Shown: positions 26,031 to 34,652 of the stretch, in pieces
How positions within the stretch are numbered: position 1 is the first letter of the stretch
Layout: each line of letters opens with the position of its first letter
Assembly (NCBI RefSeq): GCF_014650575.1
Contig: NZ_BMVF01000008.1
Span: forward strand, 282,039-346,038
DNA: 64,000 nucleotides
DNA from: Streptomyces naganishii JCM 4654
Lineage (GTDB): Bacteria > Actinomycetota > Actinomycetes > Streptomycetales > Streptomycetaceae
Direction: 5' to 3'
Translations under genes and position numbers: made by a program
Notes under the pieces: model-generated
The model's input: only the letters and a program-made list of their open reading frames with translations
Databases searched by the model: none
Told to the model about the DNA's origin: nothing

Positions 26031-28643
26031 TCAGAACAGGCTCAGCAGCGCCTCCGCCGGGTCCGTGAGGCCGTTCTCCCCGCCGGGGAGCGGGAGTTCG
26101 AACCAGACGGTCTTGCCGCGGGGTGTGCGGCGCGAACCCCAGGCGGCGCTGAGGAGGCCGACGAGCTGGAGGCCGCGGCCGCCCTCGTCGGTGTCGCGGG
26201 CGCGGCGGCGGCGGGGCTGGACGAGTCCGGAGTCCCACACCTCGCACACCAGGGTGCGGTCGAGCAGAAGGCGGAGTCTTATCTCGCCCTCCCCGTAGCG
26301 CAGGGCGTTGGTGACCAGTTCGCTGACGAGGAGTTCGGTGGTGTCGACCAGGGGCTCCATGTTCCAGGCGAGCAGCTGGGAGCGGGCGTACTCGCGGGCG
26401 CGGCCGACGCTGCGCGGCTCGCGCGGCAGGGTCCAGTCGCCGACCGAGTCGGCGGGCAGGCCCTGGACGCGGGCCATGAGCAGCGCGATGTCGTCCTCGC
26501 CGTGGTGGCTGCCGAGGGTGTTGAGGACGTGGTCGCAGACGTCCTCCAGGGGGCGGCCCGGGTCGGTGAGGGCGCCGACGAAGGCCTGGAGGCCCTCGTC
26601 CAGGGGGTGGTCGCGGGACTCGACCAGGCCGTCGGTGTAGAGAGCGAGGAGGGCGCCCTCGGGGAGTTCGACCTCCACCTCCTCGAAGGGCTCGCCGCCG
26701 ACGCCGAGCGGCATGCCGGGCGGGACGTCGAGCATGAGGGCCGGCTCGCCGGGTTCGACCAGGACGGGCGGGAGGTGGCCGGCATTGGCGAAGGTGCAGC
26801 GCCGGGTGACGGAGTCGTAGACGGCGTAGACGCAGGTCGCCAGGTACACCTCGGACAGGTCGGCCTCGCGGGGGCGGCGGGCGGCGCGGGTGGCCTGCTG
26901 GACGCCTCCGGGCGCGCCGAGGCCGCGGGCGATCTCGTCGAGCTGGGAGAGGACTTCGGCCGGCTCCAGGTCGAGCAGGGCCAAAGTGCGTACGGCGGTG
27001 CGCAGTTCGCCCATGGCGACGGCGGCGCGCAGGCCGCGGCCCATCACGTCGCCGACGACCAGCGCGGTGCGGTGGCCGGGGAGTTCGATGACGTCGAACC
27101 AGTCTCCGCCGACCTCGCTGGGCCGGCCGGTGGCCGCGTTGCCGGGCAGGTAGCGGCAGGCGATGTCGAGGCCGGAGGCCTCCGGGTCGCCGGGCGGGAG
27201 CAGGGACCGCTGCAGTATCAGCGCGCGTTCGTGCTCGCGGCGGTACAGGCGGGCGTTGTCGATGCAGACGGCGGCGCGCGCGGCGAGTTCCACCGCGAGG
27301 CCCCGGTCGCGGTCGCCGAACGGCTCGCTGCCCTTGGCCCGGGCGAACTGCGCGAGTCCTACGACGGTGTCGTGGGCGACCATCGGGACGGCCAGCGTGG
27401 ACTGCACCAGGCCGCCGTCCTCACCGGGCACGGTCTGCGGGCGGGCGGTGCGCAGGGCGTCCGCGCAGGGCGAGTTGAAGGGGTAGTGGTGGACGGCGCC
27501 GAGCTCGACGCGGGTGCCGGCGCCGCTGAAGGGAGCGTCGGAGACGGCGCTGGCGAAGGCGACCCGGCGCAGCTGGGCGCTGCCGTCTGCGAATCCCGGC
27601 GGGGTCTCGTCGCCGGCGAGGAGGCCCTGGTAGAGGTCGACCGTGGCGAGGTCGCAGAAGCCGGGGACGACGACGTCGAGGAGTTCGCGGGCGGTGGTCT
27701 CCAGGTCGAGGGAGTTGCCGATGCGGGCGCCGGCGTCGTTGAGAAGGGCGAGATTGCGCCGCGCGGCGGCGGCCTCGCGGGCGGCGGCGCGGCGGGCGGT
27801 GATGTCGGTGCCGAGCCAGGCGATGCCGATCGGGCGGCCGCTTCCGCTGTGCACGCGGTACAGGTTGATGGACCAGTGGCGGCGCTCGTCGGAGCCGGGC
27901 ACGAAGCCCGTGACGTGCATGTCCGTGATGGACTCGCCGTTCTCCAGGACCCGGCGCAGGGTCGCCGCGACCCGCTCGGCCTCCGCGCGGGGCAGGTAGT
28001 CGTGGACGCCCTTGCCGCGGTGGTCGTCGGGGGCGCCGCCGAAGATGGAGGCGAAGCGCTCGTTGGCGCGGCGGACCCGCAGGTCGGTGTCGATGAGCAG
28101 GAAGCCGAAGGGAGATTGCCCGAAAATCGCCTGTGAGGCGGCGAGGTCGGTCTCGATGCGGCGCAGGGTGCGTACGTCGACGACCGTACAGACGGCGGCC
28201 TTGTCGCCCTCCGCCGTCCGGGTCGGCATCACGTAGACCTCGGCCAGGCCCTCCTCGCCGCGCCGGCCCTCCTCGTCGTCCGGCGCGCGGAAGGGCACTA
28301 CGCCCGTCCACTCGCGGCCGTCGAGGATCTCGGCCATCTTGCGCTGGCCGCGCTCGCGCAGATCGGGGTCGACGAAGGCCTCTATCGGGTCCATTCCGAC
28401 GGCGCGTTCGGCAGGGATGCCGAAGAGCTGCTCGGCGCGCAGGCTCCATTGGTCGACGTGTCCGTCGGGGCCGATGGAGAAGGAGGCGACCTTGATGTAG
28501 TCGTACATCGAGCCGGGCGGACTGCTCTGCCACATCCCGTCCGCGGGCGGCGCCGCGTCGGCTCCGTCACCGCTCGCGGACCTGTCCCTCGCGCCCTCCG
28601 ACGGGTCCTCGGACTCCGTGGACTTCGCTGGTATCTCGCTCAC
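26031..28643 (-). CDS. PAS-PAS-GAF-PP2C phosphatase with C-terminal HATPase domain
   Basis: An 870-residue signalling protein. From the N-terminus: an acidic disordered leader, two PAS domains (about 50-160 and 175-290, the second beginning FGQSPFGFLLIDTDLRVRR), a GAF domain (about 310-470, LLNDAGARIGNSLDLE), a SpoIIE-type PP2C phosphatase (about 490-720, GGDWFDV, GDVMGRG and DGLVE metal motifs) and an RsbW-like HATPase (about 735-870). Such proteins dephosphorylate anti-anti-sigma factors and regulate sigma factors in Streptomyces. The GTG at 28643 follows GGAGGGG. The HATPase ends KTVWFELPLPG, as does the free-standing one at 28935. Confidence 0.92.
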   Translation of the reverse strand: MSEIPAKSTESEDPSEGARDRSASGDGADAAPPADGMWQSSPPGSMYDYIKVASFSIGPDGHVDQWSLRAEQLFGIPAERAVGMDPIEAFVDPDLRERGQRKMAEILDGREWTGVVPFRAPDDEEGRRGEEGLAEVYVMPTRTAEGDKAAVCTVVDVRTLRRIETDLAASQAIFGQSPFGFLLIDTDLRVRRANERFASIFGGAPDDHRGKGVHDYLPRAEAERVAATLRRVLENGESITDMHVTGFVPGSDERRHWSINLYRVHSGSGRPIGIAWLGTDITARRAAAREAAAARRNLALLNDAGARIGNSLDLETTARELLDVVVPGFCDLATVDLYQGLLAGDETPPGFADGSAQLRRVAFASAVSDAPFSGAGTRVELGAVHHYPFNSPCADALRTARPQTVPGEDGGLVQSTLAVPMVAHDTVVGLAQFARAKGSEPFGDRDRGLAVELAARAAVCIDNARLYRREHERALILQRSLLPPGDPEASGLDIACRYLPGNAATGRPSEVGGDWFDVIELPGHRTALVVGDVMGRGLRAAVAMGELRTAVRTLALLDLEPAEVLSQLDEIARGLGAPGGVQQATRAARRPREADLSEVYLATCVYAVYDSVTRRCTFANAGHLPPVLVEPGEPALMLDVPPGMPLGVGGEPFEEVEVELPEGALLALYTDGLVESRDHPLDEGLQAFVGALTDPGRPLEDVCDHVLNTLGSHHGEDDIALLMARVQGLPADSVGDWTLPREPRSVGRAREYARSQLLAWNMEPLVDTTELLVSELVTNALRYGEGEIRLRLLLDRTLVCEVWDSGLVQPRRRRARDTDEGGRGLQLVGLLSAAWGSRRTPRGKTVWFELPLPGGENGLTDPAEALLSLF

Positions 28644-28934
28644 GCGAACCGTCCCCTCCAGCTCACCGCGTCCGGTACCGGTCACCGGGGGCGGCTGCCC
28701 GCAGTATCCAGCACTACGGCGCCGCGCAACACGGTGTTCACGATCACAGGACCATCCCGATGCTTTTCGGTCCGGCCTGCGACAACACAACCAGACTTCT
28801 AACCAGGCGACACCCGGTCGAATCCCGCCCGGGGACAACGGTTCAGCGATCGGTTCCGGTCGGACGGCGGCGGCCGGCGGCGGCGGCCGTACACAGTGGC
28901 CGCCGGTGGTGGGGCGCCCGGCCGCCTGGCCGGG

Positions 28935-29363
28935 TCATCCGGGGACGGCGAGTTCGAACCAGACCGTCTTGCCGGCCGCGCCGGGGCGGGTGCCCCAGCG
29001 GCGGGAGGTGGAGGCGAGCAGTTGCAGACCGCGGCCGCTCTCGTCGTCGGGGCGGGCGGGGCGTTCGCGGGGCGGGTCGGGGAGCGGGTCGGAGACCTCG
29101 ACGAGCAGGACGTCGGGCAGTCCGGCGGGGCGGACCAGGCGGACGCCGATGGGACCGGTGGCGTGCCGCAGGGAGTTGGTGACGAGTTCGCTCACCAGCA
29201 GGGCGGCGGTGTCGCCGACGCTGTCGATGCCCCAGGCGCGCAACTGGGCGCGTACGGCGGCCCGGGCGGTGCGCACGGCGCCCGGGTCCGCGGGGAAGGT
29301 CCACTCGGCGCGGTCGCCTTCGGTGTCGATCACGCCGATCACTTCCCAGGCCAGTGAGCCCAC
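28935..29363 (-). CDS. RsbW-like ATP-binding protein (anti-sigma/HATPase family)
   Basis: A 142-residue single-domain histidine-kinase-like ATPase. It shows the N-box LLVSELVTNSLRHA, the G1-type D-x-G segment PDDESGRGLQLL and the end AAGKTVWFELAVPG. These proteins bind ATP and often act as anti-sigma factors or as partners of PP2C phosphatases. The neighbouring phosphatase carries the same domain. The assigned GTG at 29363 has no strong ribosome site; in-frame GTG codons a few residues later (EVIGVIDTEG) are alternatives. The region upstream includes ATTAACCCCATG and GATATCGGG, AT-richer than average. Confidence 0.82.
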   Translation of the reverse strand: MGSLAWEVIGVIDTEGDRAEWTFPADPGAVRTARAAVRAQLRAWGIDSVGDTAALLVSELVTNSLRHATGPIGVRLVRPAGLPDVLLVEVSDPLPDPPRERPARPDDESGRGLQLLASTSRRWGTRPGAAGKTVWFELAVPG

Positions 29364-29540
29364 CCATGTCCGGTTTCATGGGGTTAATGGGCACATACCC
29401 GATATCCGGGGGCGAGTACCGCCCGCCTGAGCCAGTACCGTCCGTGACGGCGCACTGTGGCACGAACGGCGTAGGGAGCGCCAGTCCCGCGCACCCGATG
29501 CCTCCGGGCGCTGCGCGGGGGGCTCGGGCGCGGGGGCGCG

Positions 29541-29600
29541 CGCTGGAGCGAGCGCTGGAGCGAGCGCTGGAGTGCGCGCTGGAGTGCGCGCTGGAGCGCG
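29541..29600. repeat. Five tandem 12-bp repeats
   Basis: Five consecutive 12-base units (consensus CGCTGGAGYGMG) lie between the NUDIX stop (29616, minus strand) and the HATPase gene, with a degenerate sixth copy after them. Units 1 and 2 are identical, and units 3 and 4 are identical. No gene crosses them. Confidence 0.85.
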
Positions 29601-29615
29601 CGCTCGACGGGGCGT

Positions 29616-30044
29616 CTACCGGGGGGCGCGGGGAGCGCGGGGTGCGGTGCCGAGGTGGGCGAGGGTTCGGCGTACGGCCGGGACGTCCTGGTCGAGCCAG
29701 GGGACGTCCCAGATCTCGTCCGGGGTGAGCCAGCGCAGGGCGTCGTGGTCCTCGAGCGGTTCGGGGGCGGCGGAGCCGGGGCGCAGGCGGGCGGTCCACA
29801 CGTGGAGTTCGTACGGCGCCCTCAGGGGCCAGGCGCCGGGGACGCGCTCGACGGGTTCGGCGTCCACGCCGAGTTCCTCGCGCAACTCGCGGACGAGGGC
29901 GGCCTCGGGGAGCTCGCCGGGCTCCACTTTTCCGCCGGGCAACTCCCAGCGGCCGGCCAACTCCGGTGGCGCGCTGCGGCGGGCGGCGAGCAGCCGGCCG
30001 GCGTCGAGCAGGGCGGCGCCCACCACCACGGTCCGTTCGGTCAT
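29616..30044 (-). CDS. NUDIX hydrolase (MutT-like)
   Basis: A 142-residue pyrophosphohydrolase. The Nudix box is complete at about residues 37-59: GKVEPGE, seven residues, then RELREELGV, containing the metal-binding REx2EE core. The ATG start context (MTERTVVVGAALLDAGRLLAARR) and WELPGG region match the MutT/8-oxo-dGTP group, so nucleotide-pool cleaning is plausible. Substrate assignment is an inference. It begins 10 bases after the SPOR-domain gene on the same strand, so they are co-transcribed. The C-terminus ends in an APRAPRAPR repeat. Confidence 0.9.
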   Translation of the reverse strand: MTERTVVVGAALLDAGRLLAARRSAPPELAGRWELPGGKVEPGELPEAALVRELREELGVDAEPVERVPGAWPLRAPYELHVWTARLRPGSAAPEPLEDHDALRWLTPDEIWDVPWLDQDVPAVRRTLAHLGTAPRAPRAPR

Positions 30045-30054
30045 GCGCGGGAGC

Positions 30055-30261
30055 CTACGGGACGGGCCGGTCCGCGGTCGGGTCGCCGCCGTTCTGCCCG
30101 ACGCGCTCGACCCAGTAGAGCTGTTGGTGGCCGCGGTCGTCGAGGCTGTCCGCGATCCTCTGGGCCTCGGCGCGGGTGGCGTACCGGCCCACGCGGTAGC
30201 GGTTGCCGTTGTCGTCCCGCCGGACGACGAGCCAGGGAAGAGTGATCGTGCCGTCGTTCAT
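30055..30261 (-). CDS. Small SPOR-like domain protein
   Basis: A 68-residue protein whose centre (RYRVGRYATRAEAQRIADSL) matches a SPOR repeat, a domain that in other bacteria binds denuded peptidoglycan. There is no signal peptide, so a cytoplasmic role is also possible. In Streptomyces such short proteins are widely annotated as SPOR-domain-containing. The ATG at 30261 is preceded by GGAAGGAG at longer-than-usual spacing. It precedes the NUDIX gene by 10 bases. Confidence 0.75.
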   Translation of the reverse strand: MNDGTITLPWLVVRRDDNGNRYRVGRYATRAEAQRIADSLDDRGHQQLYWVERVGQNGGDPTADRPVP

Positions 30262-30600
30262 CCCGCCCCACCACTCCTTCCCGCCCCCGGCCGGGCCCCG
30301 CCCTCTGAGGAAACCGCAGTCCGCATATGCCCGAGCGTACGCCCAACCTTCACGCAGCGAACACGGATTCTCACAAAGAGGTATGCAACCGGCCAGTACG
30401 CAGGGGGCGCGGGAAGCCGAACGCGCCCTCTGTGGGCCTGGATGCGTGAACGGGACGCCCGGCGCCCACCCCCACCCCAACCAGCAGAAACGGCCGAAAC
30501 TGGACGTCCGGGGCCGACGCCCCCACGTCGGCGGGACCCGTGGCTCCCCCTGGGGGCGCACACGGGCCGTCTTCCCGGTGCGCCGGTCAGAGCGGCGCTG
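30262..30600. other. Intergenic region with hairpin after the GntR gene
   Basis: About 340 bases without a gene. A 7-bp stem (GCCGACG at 30513-30519, CGTCGGC at 30526-30532) 70 bases past the GntR stop may terminate that gene. The segment 30340-30400 (AACACGGATTCTCACAAAGAGG) is AT-richer and could hold the promoter of the SPOR-NUDIX operon. Confidence 0.4.
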
Positions 30601-31353
30601 TCACTTCACCGGGAGGTGGTACGAGACCCGGTAACGGTCCGCCGGGATCACCACGTCCGCCGTCTCCACGGGGCGGCCGGAGGCGTAGAAGGTGCGCTGG
30701 ACCACGAGGACCACGTGGCCGGGGACGCCGCCGAGGGCGAGGAGTTCCTCCGCGAGGCCGGGGCGGGCGCCCACCTCCTCGGTGACGTTGTCCACGATGA
30801 CGTCGATGGCCCGCATGCGCTCGACCACGCCCATGCCGCCGAGCGGGCCCTCCTCGGGGAGCATCACGGGTGTGCGGCCGGTGACTGCCAGCGGCTCCCA
30901 GGAAGTGGAGAGCATCATCGCCTCCCCCGCCTCCCGGAACACGTACTTCGTGCACATCACGCGCTCCCCGGGCTTGATGCCCAGCCGCTCGGCGATCGCA
31001 CCGCTCGCCTCGGTCTGCCCGCTGCCCGACTCCCAGGTCCCGCGCGCCTCGGCGTCGGCCTGCTCCTGACGGAACGGCGTGGCCCCGCCGGCCGGGCGGA
31101 AGCCGGAGCGGGCGACCCGGCGCGGCACGGGACGCTCGCGCACATACGTGCCCGACCCGGAGCGGCCCTCGACCAGCCCCTCGGCCATCAGCACCTTGCG
31201 GGCCTCCAGGGCGACGGTGTCCGAGACGCCGTACTCCTCGCGGATCCTGGCCTGGGAGGGCAGGCGGGTGTGGGGTGGCAGCAGCCCGTCGACGATCTTC
31301 TTGCGGAGATCACCCGCGACGCGCAGATACGCCGGCTGCTCACCGAAAGTCAC
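30601..31353 (-). CDS. GntR-family transcriptional regulator (HutC/UTRA subfamily)
   Basis: A 250-residue repressor. The N-terminal winged helix (residues about 8-72: LRKKIVDGLLPPHTRLPSQ, REEYGVSDTVALEARKVL, GSGTYV) is followed by a UTRA ligand domain (about 95-245: ERLGIKPGERVMCTKYVF, TADVVIPADRYRVSYHL). UTRA regulators sense small metabolites such as sugars or histidine-pathway compounds; this ligand is unknown. It starts at a GTG (31353) with GGGAG upstream. The palindromes at 31370-31417 directly upstream are candidate autoregulatory sites. Confidence 0.9.
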   Translation of the reverse strand: MTFGEQPAYLRVAGDLRKKIVDGLLPPHTRLPSQARIREEYGVSDTVALEARKVLMAEGLVEGRSGSGTYVRERPVPRRVARSGFRPAGGATPFRQEQADAEARGTWESGSGQTEASGAIAERLGIKPGERVMCTKYVFREAGEAMMLSTSWEPLAVTGRTPVMLPEEGPLGGMGVVERMRAIDVIVDNVTEEVGARPGLAEELLALGGVPGHVVLVVQRTFYASGRPVETADVVIPADRYRVSYHLPVK

Positions 31354-31369
31354 TGGCCACTCCCATCAG

Positions 31370-31417
31370 GTTGTACAGACAGCAACAGCGTGGCAACCGA
31401 GGGTTGTACTTGCAAGT
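31370..31417. promoter_or_regulatory. Candidate GntR operators
   Basis: Two symmetric AT-rich sites lie directly upstream of the GntR start: GTTG-N9-CAAC at 31370-31386, and the perfect 10-bp palindrome ACTTGCAAGT at 31408-31417. Each begins just at or after a GTTGTAC sequence. Position suggests autoregulation and possibly control of the divergent PLP-enzyme gene at 31561. Confidence 0.45.
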
Positions 31418-31560
31418 GAAGGCCAGAGAATCACCCGATGTGATGACTTCCGTCGGCGGGATGCTTAACCAGGTGCTTCTCGCGGAGCGACACCGCCGCC
31501 CGGGGGCACGCCCCGACGCCGTGCCCGGGAACGCCCGGCACCGGCCCTTAACCTGCGGAC

Positions 31561-32667
31561 ATGACACCACTGCCGGACCGTTACTGCCCCGTCGACGGCA
31601 TCCGTATCCCCGGTGACTCGCTCGCCTGGTGCTGTCCGTCCTGCCACGGACCCCTCGACCTCGACTTCGCACCCACCCCTGCGCCGCTGAAGTCCCTCAC
31701 CGGACGGGTGAACTCCCTGTGGCGGTACGCCGAGACGCTCCCCCTGTCCGCGCCCCGGGTGTCGCTCGGCGAAGGCCGCACCCCGCTGGTGGCGCTGACG
31801 GACGAGGTCCAGGCCAAGCTGGACTTCCTGACGCCCACCCTGTCCTTCAAGGACCGCGGCGCGGTCATGCTCGCCGAACTCGCCCTGCGCGCCGGGCCCC
31901 GCCGGGTCGTCGCCGACAGCAGCGGCAACGCGGGCACGGCCGTCGCCGCGTACTGCGCCCGCGCCCGGCTGCCCTGCACCGTCTACGTCCCGTTCGGCAC
32001 CTCCGCGAAGAAGCTGGAGCAGATGGAGGCGCACGGCGCGCGCGTGGAACTGGTCGACGGCGGCCGCGAGGCCGCGGCCACGGCGGCGCGGCGCGCGGCG
32101 GACGAGCCGGAGACGTTCTACGCCTCGCACGTCTACAACCCGTACTTCCTGCACGGCACGAAGACCTACGTACACGAGCTGTGGGAGGACCTCGGCGGCC
32201 GCCTGCCCGAGGTGCTCGTGCTGCCGGCCGGCAACGGCACGCTGCTGCTGGGCGCGGCCCTGGCGGTCGCCGAGCTGTACGGGGCCGGGCTGCTGGACCG
32301 GCGTCCCAGGCTGTGGGCGGTGCAGGCGGCGGCGGTCGCCCCGCTCGCCCACGCCTTCGCCGAGGACGCGGACGACCTCACCGGCACCACCACCGTGTCC
32401 CCCACCCACGCCGAGGGCATCGCCGTCGCCCACCCGCCGAGGGCACGTCAGATCCTGCGCGCGGTACGGGAGTCGGGCGGCACCTTCCTGACCGTCACCG
32501 AGGACCAGATCCGACACGCCCAGCTGGACCTCGCCTCCCGAGGCCTCTACGTCGAGTCGACGGGCGTGGTCTGCTGGGCGGCGGTCCGCGAGGGCGCCCT
32601 CGGCGGCAGATCGGCGGTCGTACCCCTGTGCGGCGCGGGACTGAAGTCGGGACCGGCCCGGGACTGA
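31561..32667 (+). CDS. Threonine synthase-like PLP-dependent enzyme
   Basis: A 368-residue fold-type II PLP enzyme. The cofactor lysine is K97 in LSFKDRG. The SSGNAGTAVAAY phosphate or carboxylate loop, EGRTPLV substrate loop and PAGNGTLLLGAALA glycine loop are all present. A short N-terminal zinc-ribbon-like cluster (C9, C24, C25, C28) is typical of some threonine synthase homologues. Real threonine synthase usually sits with hom and thrB. Here there is no pathway neighbour, so it may act on another phosphohomoserine-like or amino acid substrate. It is divergent from a GntR regulator. Confidence 0.85.
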   Translation: MTPLPDRYCPVDGIRIPGDSLAWCCPSCHGPLDLDFAPTPAPLKSLTGRVNSLWRYAETLPLSAPRVSLGEGRTPLVALTDEVQAKLDFLTPTLSFKDRGAVMLAELALRAGPRRVVADSSGNAGTAVAAYCARARLPCTVYVPFGTSAKKLEQMEAHGARVELVDGGREAAATAARRAADEPETFYASHVYNPYFLHGTKTYVHELWEDLGGRLPEVLVLPAGNGTLLLGAALAVAELYGAGLLDRRPRLWAVQAAAVAPLAHAFAEDADDLTGTTTVSPTHAEGIAVAHPPRARQILRAVRESGGTFLTVTEDQIRHAQLDLASRGLYVESTGVVCWAAVREGALGGRSAVVPLCGAGLKSGPARD

Positions 32668-32702
32668 CGTCCGCCCGGACCTTGAGGGGGCGGGCCGGCG
32701 CG

Positions 32703-34211
32703 TCAGACCGTCAGGCGGCCGGTCAGGGGGCGGCGGGCCAGGTGGAGGGTCACGGACGTCACGAGGGCGACCGCGGCCAGGACCAGGAAGTAGGCGGGGC
32801 CCGGGACCTGGTCGCCGGAGAGCTTGAGGGCGTTGCCGCCGACGCCGCCGCCGAGGGCGCCGGAGAGCCAGAACAGGGCGACCGTGCGGTTCACGAAGCC
32901 GGGCGGGGCGATCGCGGTGGCCGCGCTCATCCCGACCGGTGCGAAGGAGACCTCGCCCACGGCCAGCAGCAGGAAGGCGAGCAGCAGCCACAGCGGCGAC
33001 ACCCGCGACCCGTCCGACGCGCGGGCCGCCGCGCACGCCATCACGGCGTAGGCCGCGGCCGTGGCGCCCATGCCCGCCGCGTACTTGACCGCGGTCGGCA
33101 TCCGGTCGCCCGCGCGGGTCCACCAGCGGGCCAGCAGCGGCGCGAGCACCAGCACGAACAACGGCACCGCGGCCTGGAACCAACTGGCGGGTACCGTACG
33201 GCCGAAGACCTCGCGGTCGGTGGCGTGCCGGGCGAACAGGGCGAAGGCGGAGCCGCCCTGGAGGAACAGCGCCCAGAAGACGGCCGAGGCGAGGAACAGC
33301 CAGACGTAGGCGCGGACCCGGACGCGTTCGCCGGGGGCGAGCCGCCGGTCGCGCAGCAGCCGCCAGAAGCACAGCACCGGCGAGACCACGCACAACAGGC
33401 CGCCCAGGGCCATGAGGTGGGCGATGCGGAAGGCGCCGAGCGCCGCGTCCGTGCCGTAGCCGAGTACGGCCGCCGCGGTGGCGGCCGACGCGATCCGCAG
33501 GACGCGGGCGCGTTCGGCGGGCGTGGCCGGGCGTTCCGGGGCCAGGCCCGCGTCGCCGAGGTGGCGCAGGCCGCGGACGTACTGGAGCAGTCCGGCGCCC
33601 ATGCCGAGCGCGGCGGCCCCGAAGCCGAGGTGCCAGTTCACGCCCTCGCCGAGCGCGCCCACGACGACCGGGGCGACCAGGGCGCTCACCTGGACGCTCA
33701 TGTAGAACACCGCGAAGCCGGCGTCGCGGCCCGTGCGGTCCTCGCGGTCGTAGAACTCGCTCAGCAGACCGGCCATGTTGGGCTTGAGCAGGCCGGTGCC
33801 GCAGGCGATCAGCAGCAGGCCCGGGTAGAGCGGGCCGGTGACGGGCACCGCCATGGCCAGGTGGCCGAGCGCGATGAGGACACCGCCGTACAGGACGGCC
33901 CGCCGCGCGCCGAGCACGCGGTCGCCGAGCCAGCCGCCGGGCACGGAGGCCAGGAACACGGCGGCCATGTAGAGCCCGTACAGCAGCGCCGCGTCCCCGG
34001 CGGACATGCCGAGGCCGCCGCGCGCGGTGTCCTGCGTGAGGTAGAGGACGAGGATCGCGGACATCCCGTAGAAGCTGAAGCGCTCCCAGACGTCGGTGGC
34101 GAAGAGGGTGACGAACCAGCGGGGACGGCGCGGGGCCTCGGTGGCGGGGGCCGTTACGGCCGGGGTGGGGTCGGTGACTGCTGCGGCGCGAGGTCGGGGC
34201 GGGGCGGCCAT
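32703..34211 (-). CDS. POT-family proton-dependent peptide transporter
   Basis: A 502-residue membrane transporter. The first helix region contains WERFSFYGMSAILVLYLT, the classical POT E-x-F-x-Y-G motif (PTR2 family), followed by GGWLGDRVLGARR and about 12-14 helices. Substrates in this family are di- and tripeptides coupled to protons. The ATG at 34211 follows GGAGG at 4-nt spacing. The frame remains open upstream without homology. It converges on the PLP-enzyme gene with a 35-base gap. Confidence 0.92.
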   Translation of the reverse strand: MAAPPRPRAAAVTDPTPAVTAPATEAPRRPRWFVTLFATDVWERFSFYGMSAILVLYLTQDTARGGLGMSAGDAALLYGLYMAAVFLASVPGGWLGDRVLGARRAVLYGGVLIALGHLAMAVPVTGPLYPGLLLIACGTGLLKPNMAGLLSEFYDREDRTGRDAGFAVFYMSVQVSALVAPVVVGALGEGVNWHLGFGAAALGMGAGLLQYVRGLRHLGDAGLAPERPATPAERARVLRIASAATAAAVLGYGTDAALGAFRIAHLMALGGLLCVVSPVLCFWRLLRDRRLAPGERVRVRAYVWLFLASAVFWALFLQGGSAFALFARHATDREVFGRTVPASWFQAAVPLFVLVLAPLLARWWTRAGDRMPTAVKYAAGMGATAAAYAVMACAAARASDGSRVSPLWLLLAFLLLAVGEVSFAPVGMSAATAIAPPGFVNRTVALFWLSGALGGGVGGNALKLSGDQVPGPAYFLVLAAVALVTSVTLHLARRPLTGRLTV

Positions 34212-34313
34212 GGGTCCTCCGTGCGGGGGTCGGGCTGTCGTGGGCCCGACGGTGCTCGCCGCGCTTCGACGACCGCTCGAGGACTCCTCGCGGTGCCGTC
34301 CCCGTGGGACTCG

Positions 34314-34348
34314 CGCGGCGCCCGGCCGGGGGAGTGCCGGGCGCCGCG
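34314..34348 (-). promoter_or_regulatory. 13-bp leader hairpin upstream of the POT transporter
   Basis: CGCGGCGCCCGGC and its exact complement, with a 9-nt loop, lie about 100 bases before the POT transporter start. The structure is in the leader or immediately upstream of the promoter. It could attenuate transcription or terminate upstream read-through; neither is shown. Confidence 0.4.
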
Positions 34349-34579
34349 GGCGGAAGGGAGGCGACCGGAGCGCGGGGCGTCGGGCGGCGTGGGTGACGGC
34401 CGCGACGCCGGGCCTGCGGTCCGGCGGGCCGGCCCGCGGGTCCCTCACGCCCGGGGCCGTTCCCTTCACGCCCTCAGCAAACCGTCCCCTCCTCGGAGTT
34501 CGCTCGGGGCCCGCTCGCTCCTCGGGCGGGACCGTGGACGAGCCGGGCCCCGGACCCCCGCCGTACGCCCGGGCACGCG

Positions 34580-34620
34580 GCGGAGCCCGGACTCCCCGTC
34601 AGGTGGGGTCCGGGCTCCGC
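34580..34620 (-). terminator. Terminator of the MMPL exporter gene
   Basis: A stem of about 16 bp (GCGGAGCCCGGA and complement, then ACTCC paired with GGGGT including one G-T wobble) ends 33 bases beyond the MMPL stop codon at 34653. It is well placed as a rho-independent-like terminator. Confidence 0.8.
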
Positions 34621-34652
34621 GGTGCGGGGCGGCGGCGCGTGGCCGTGCGCGC

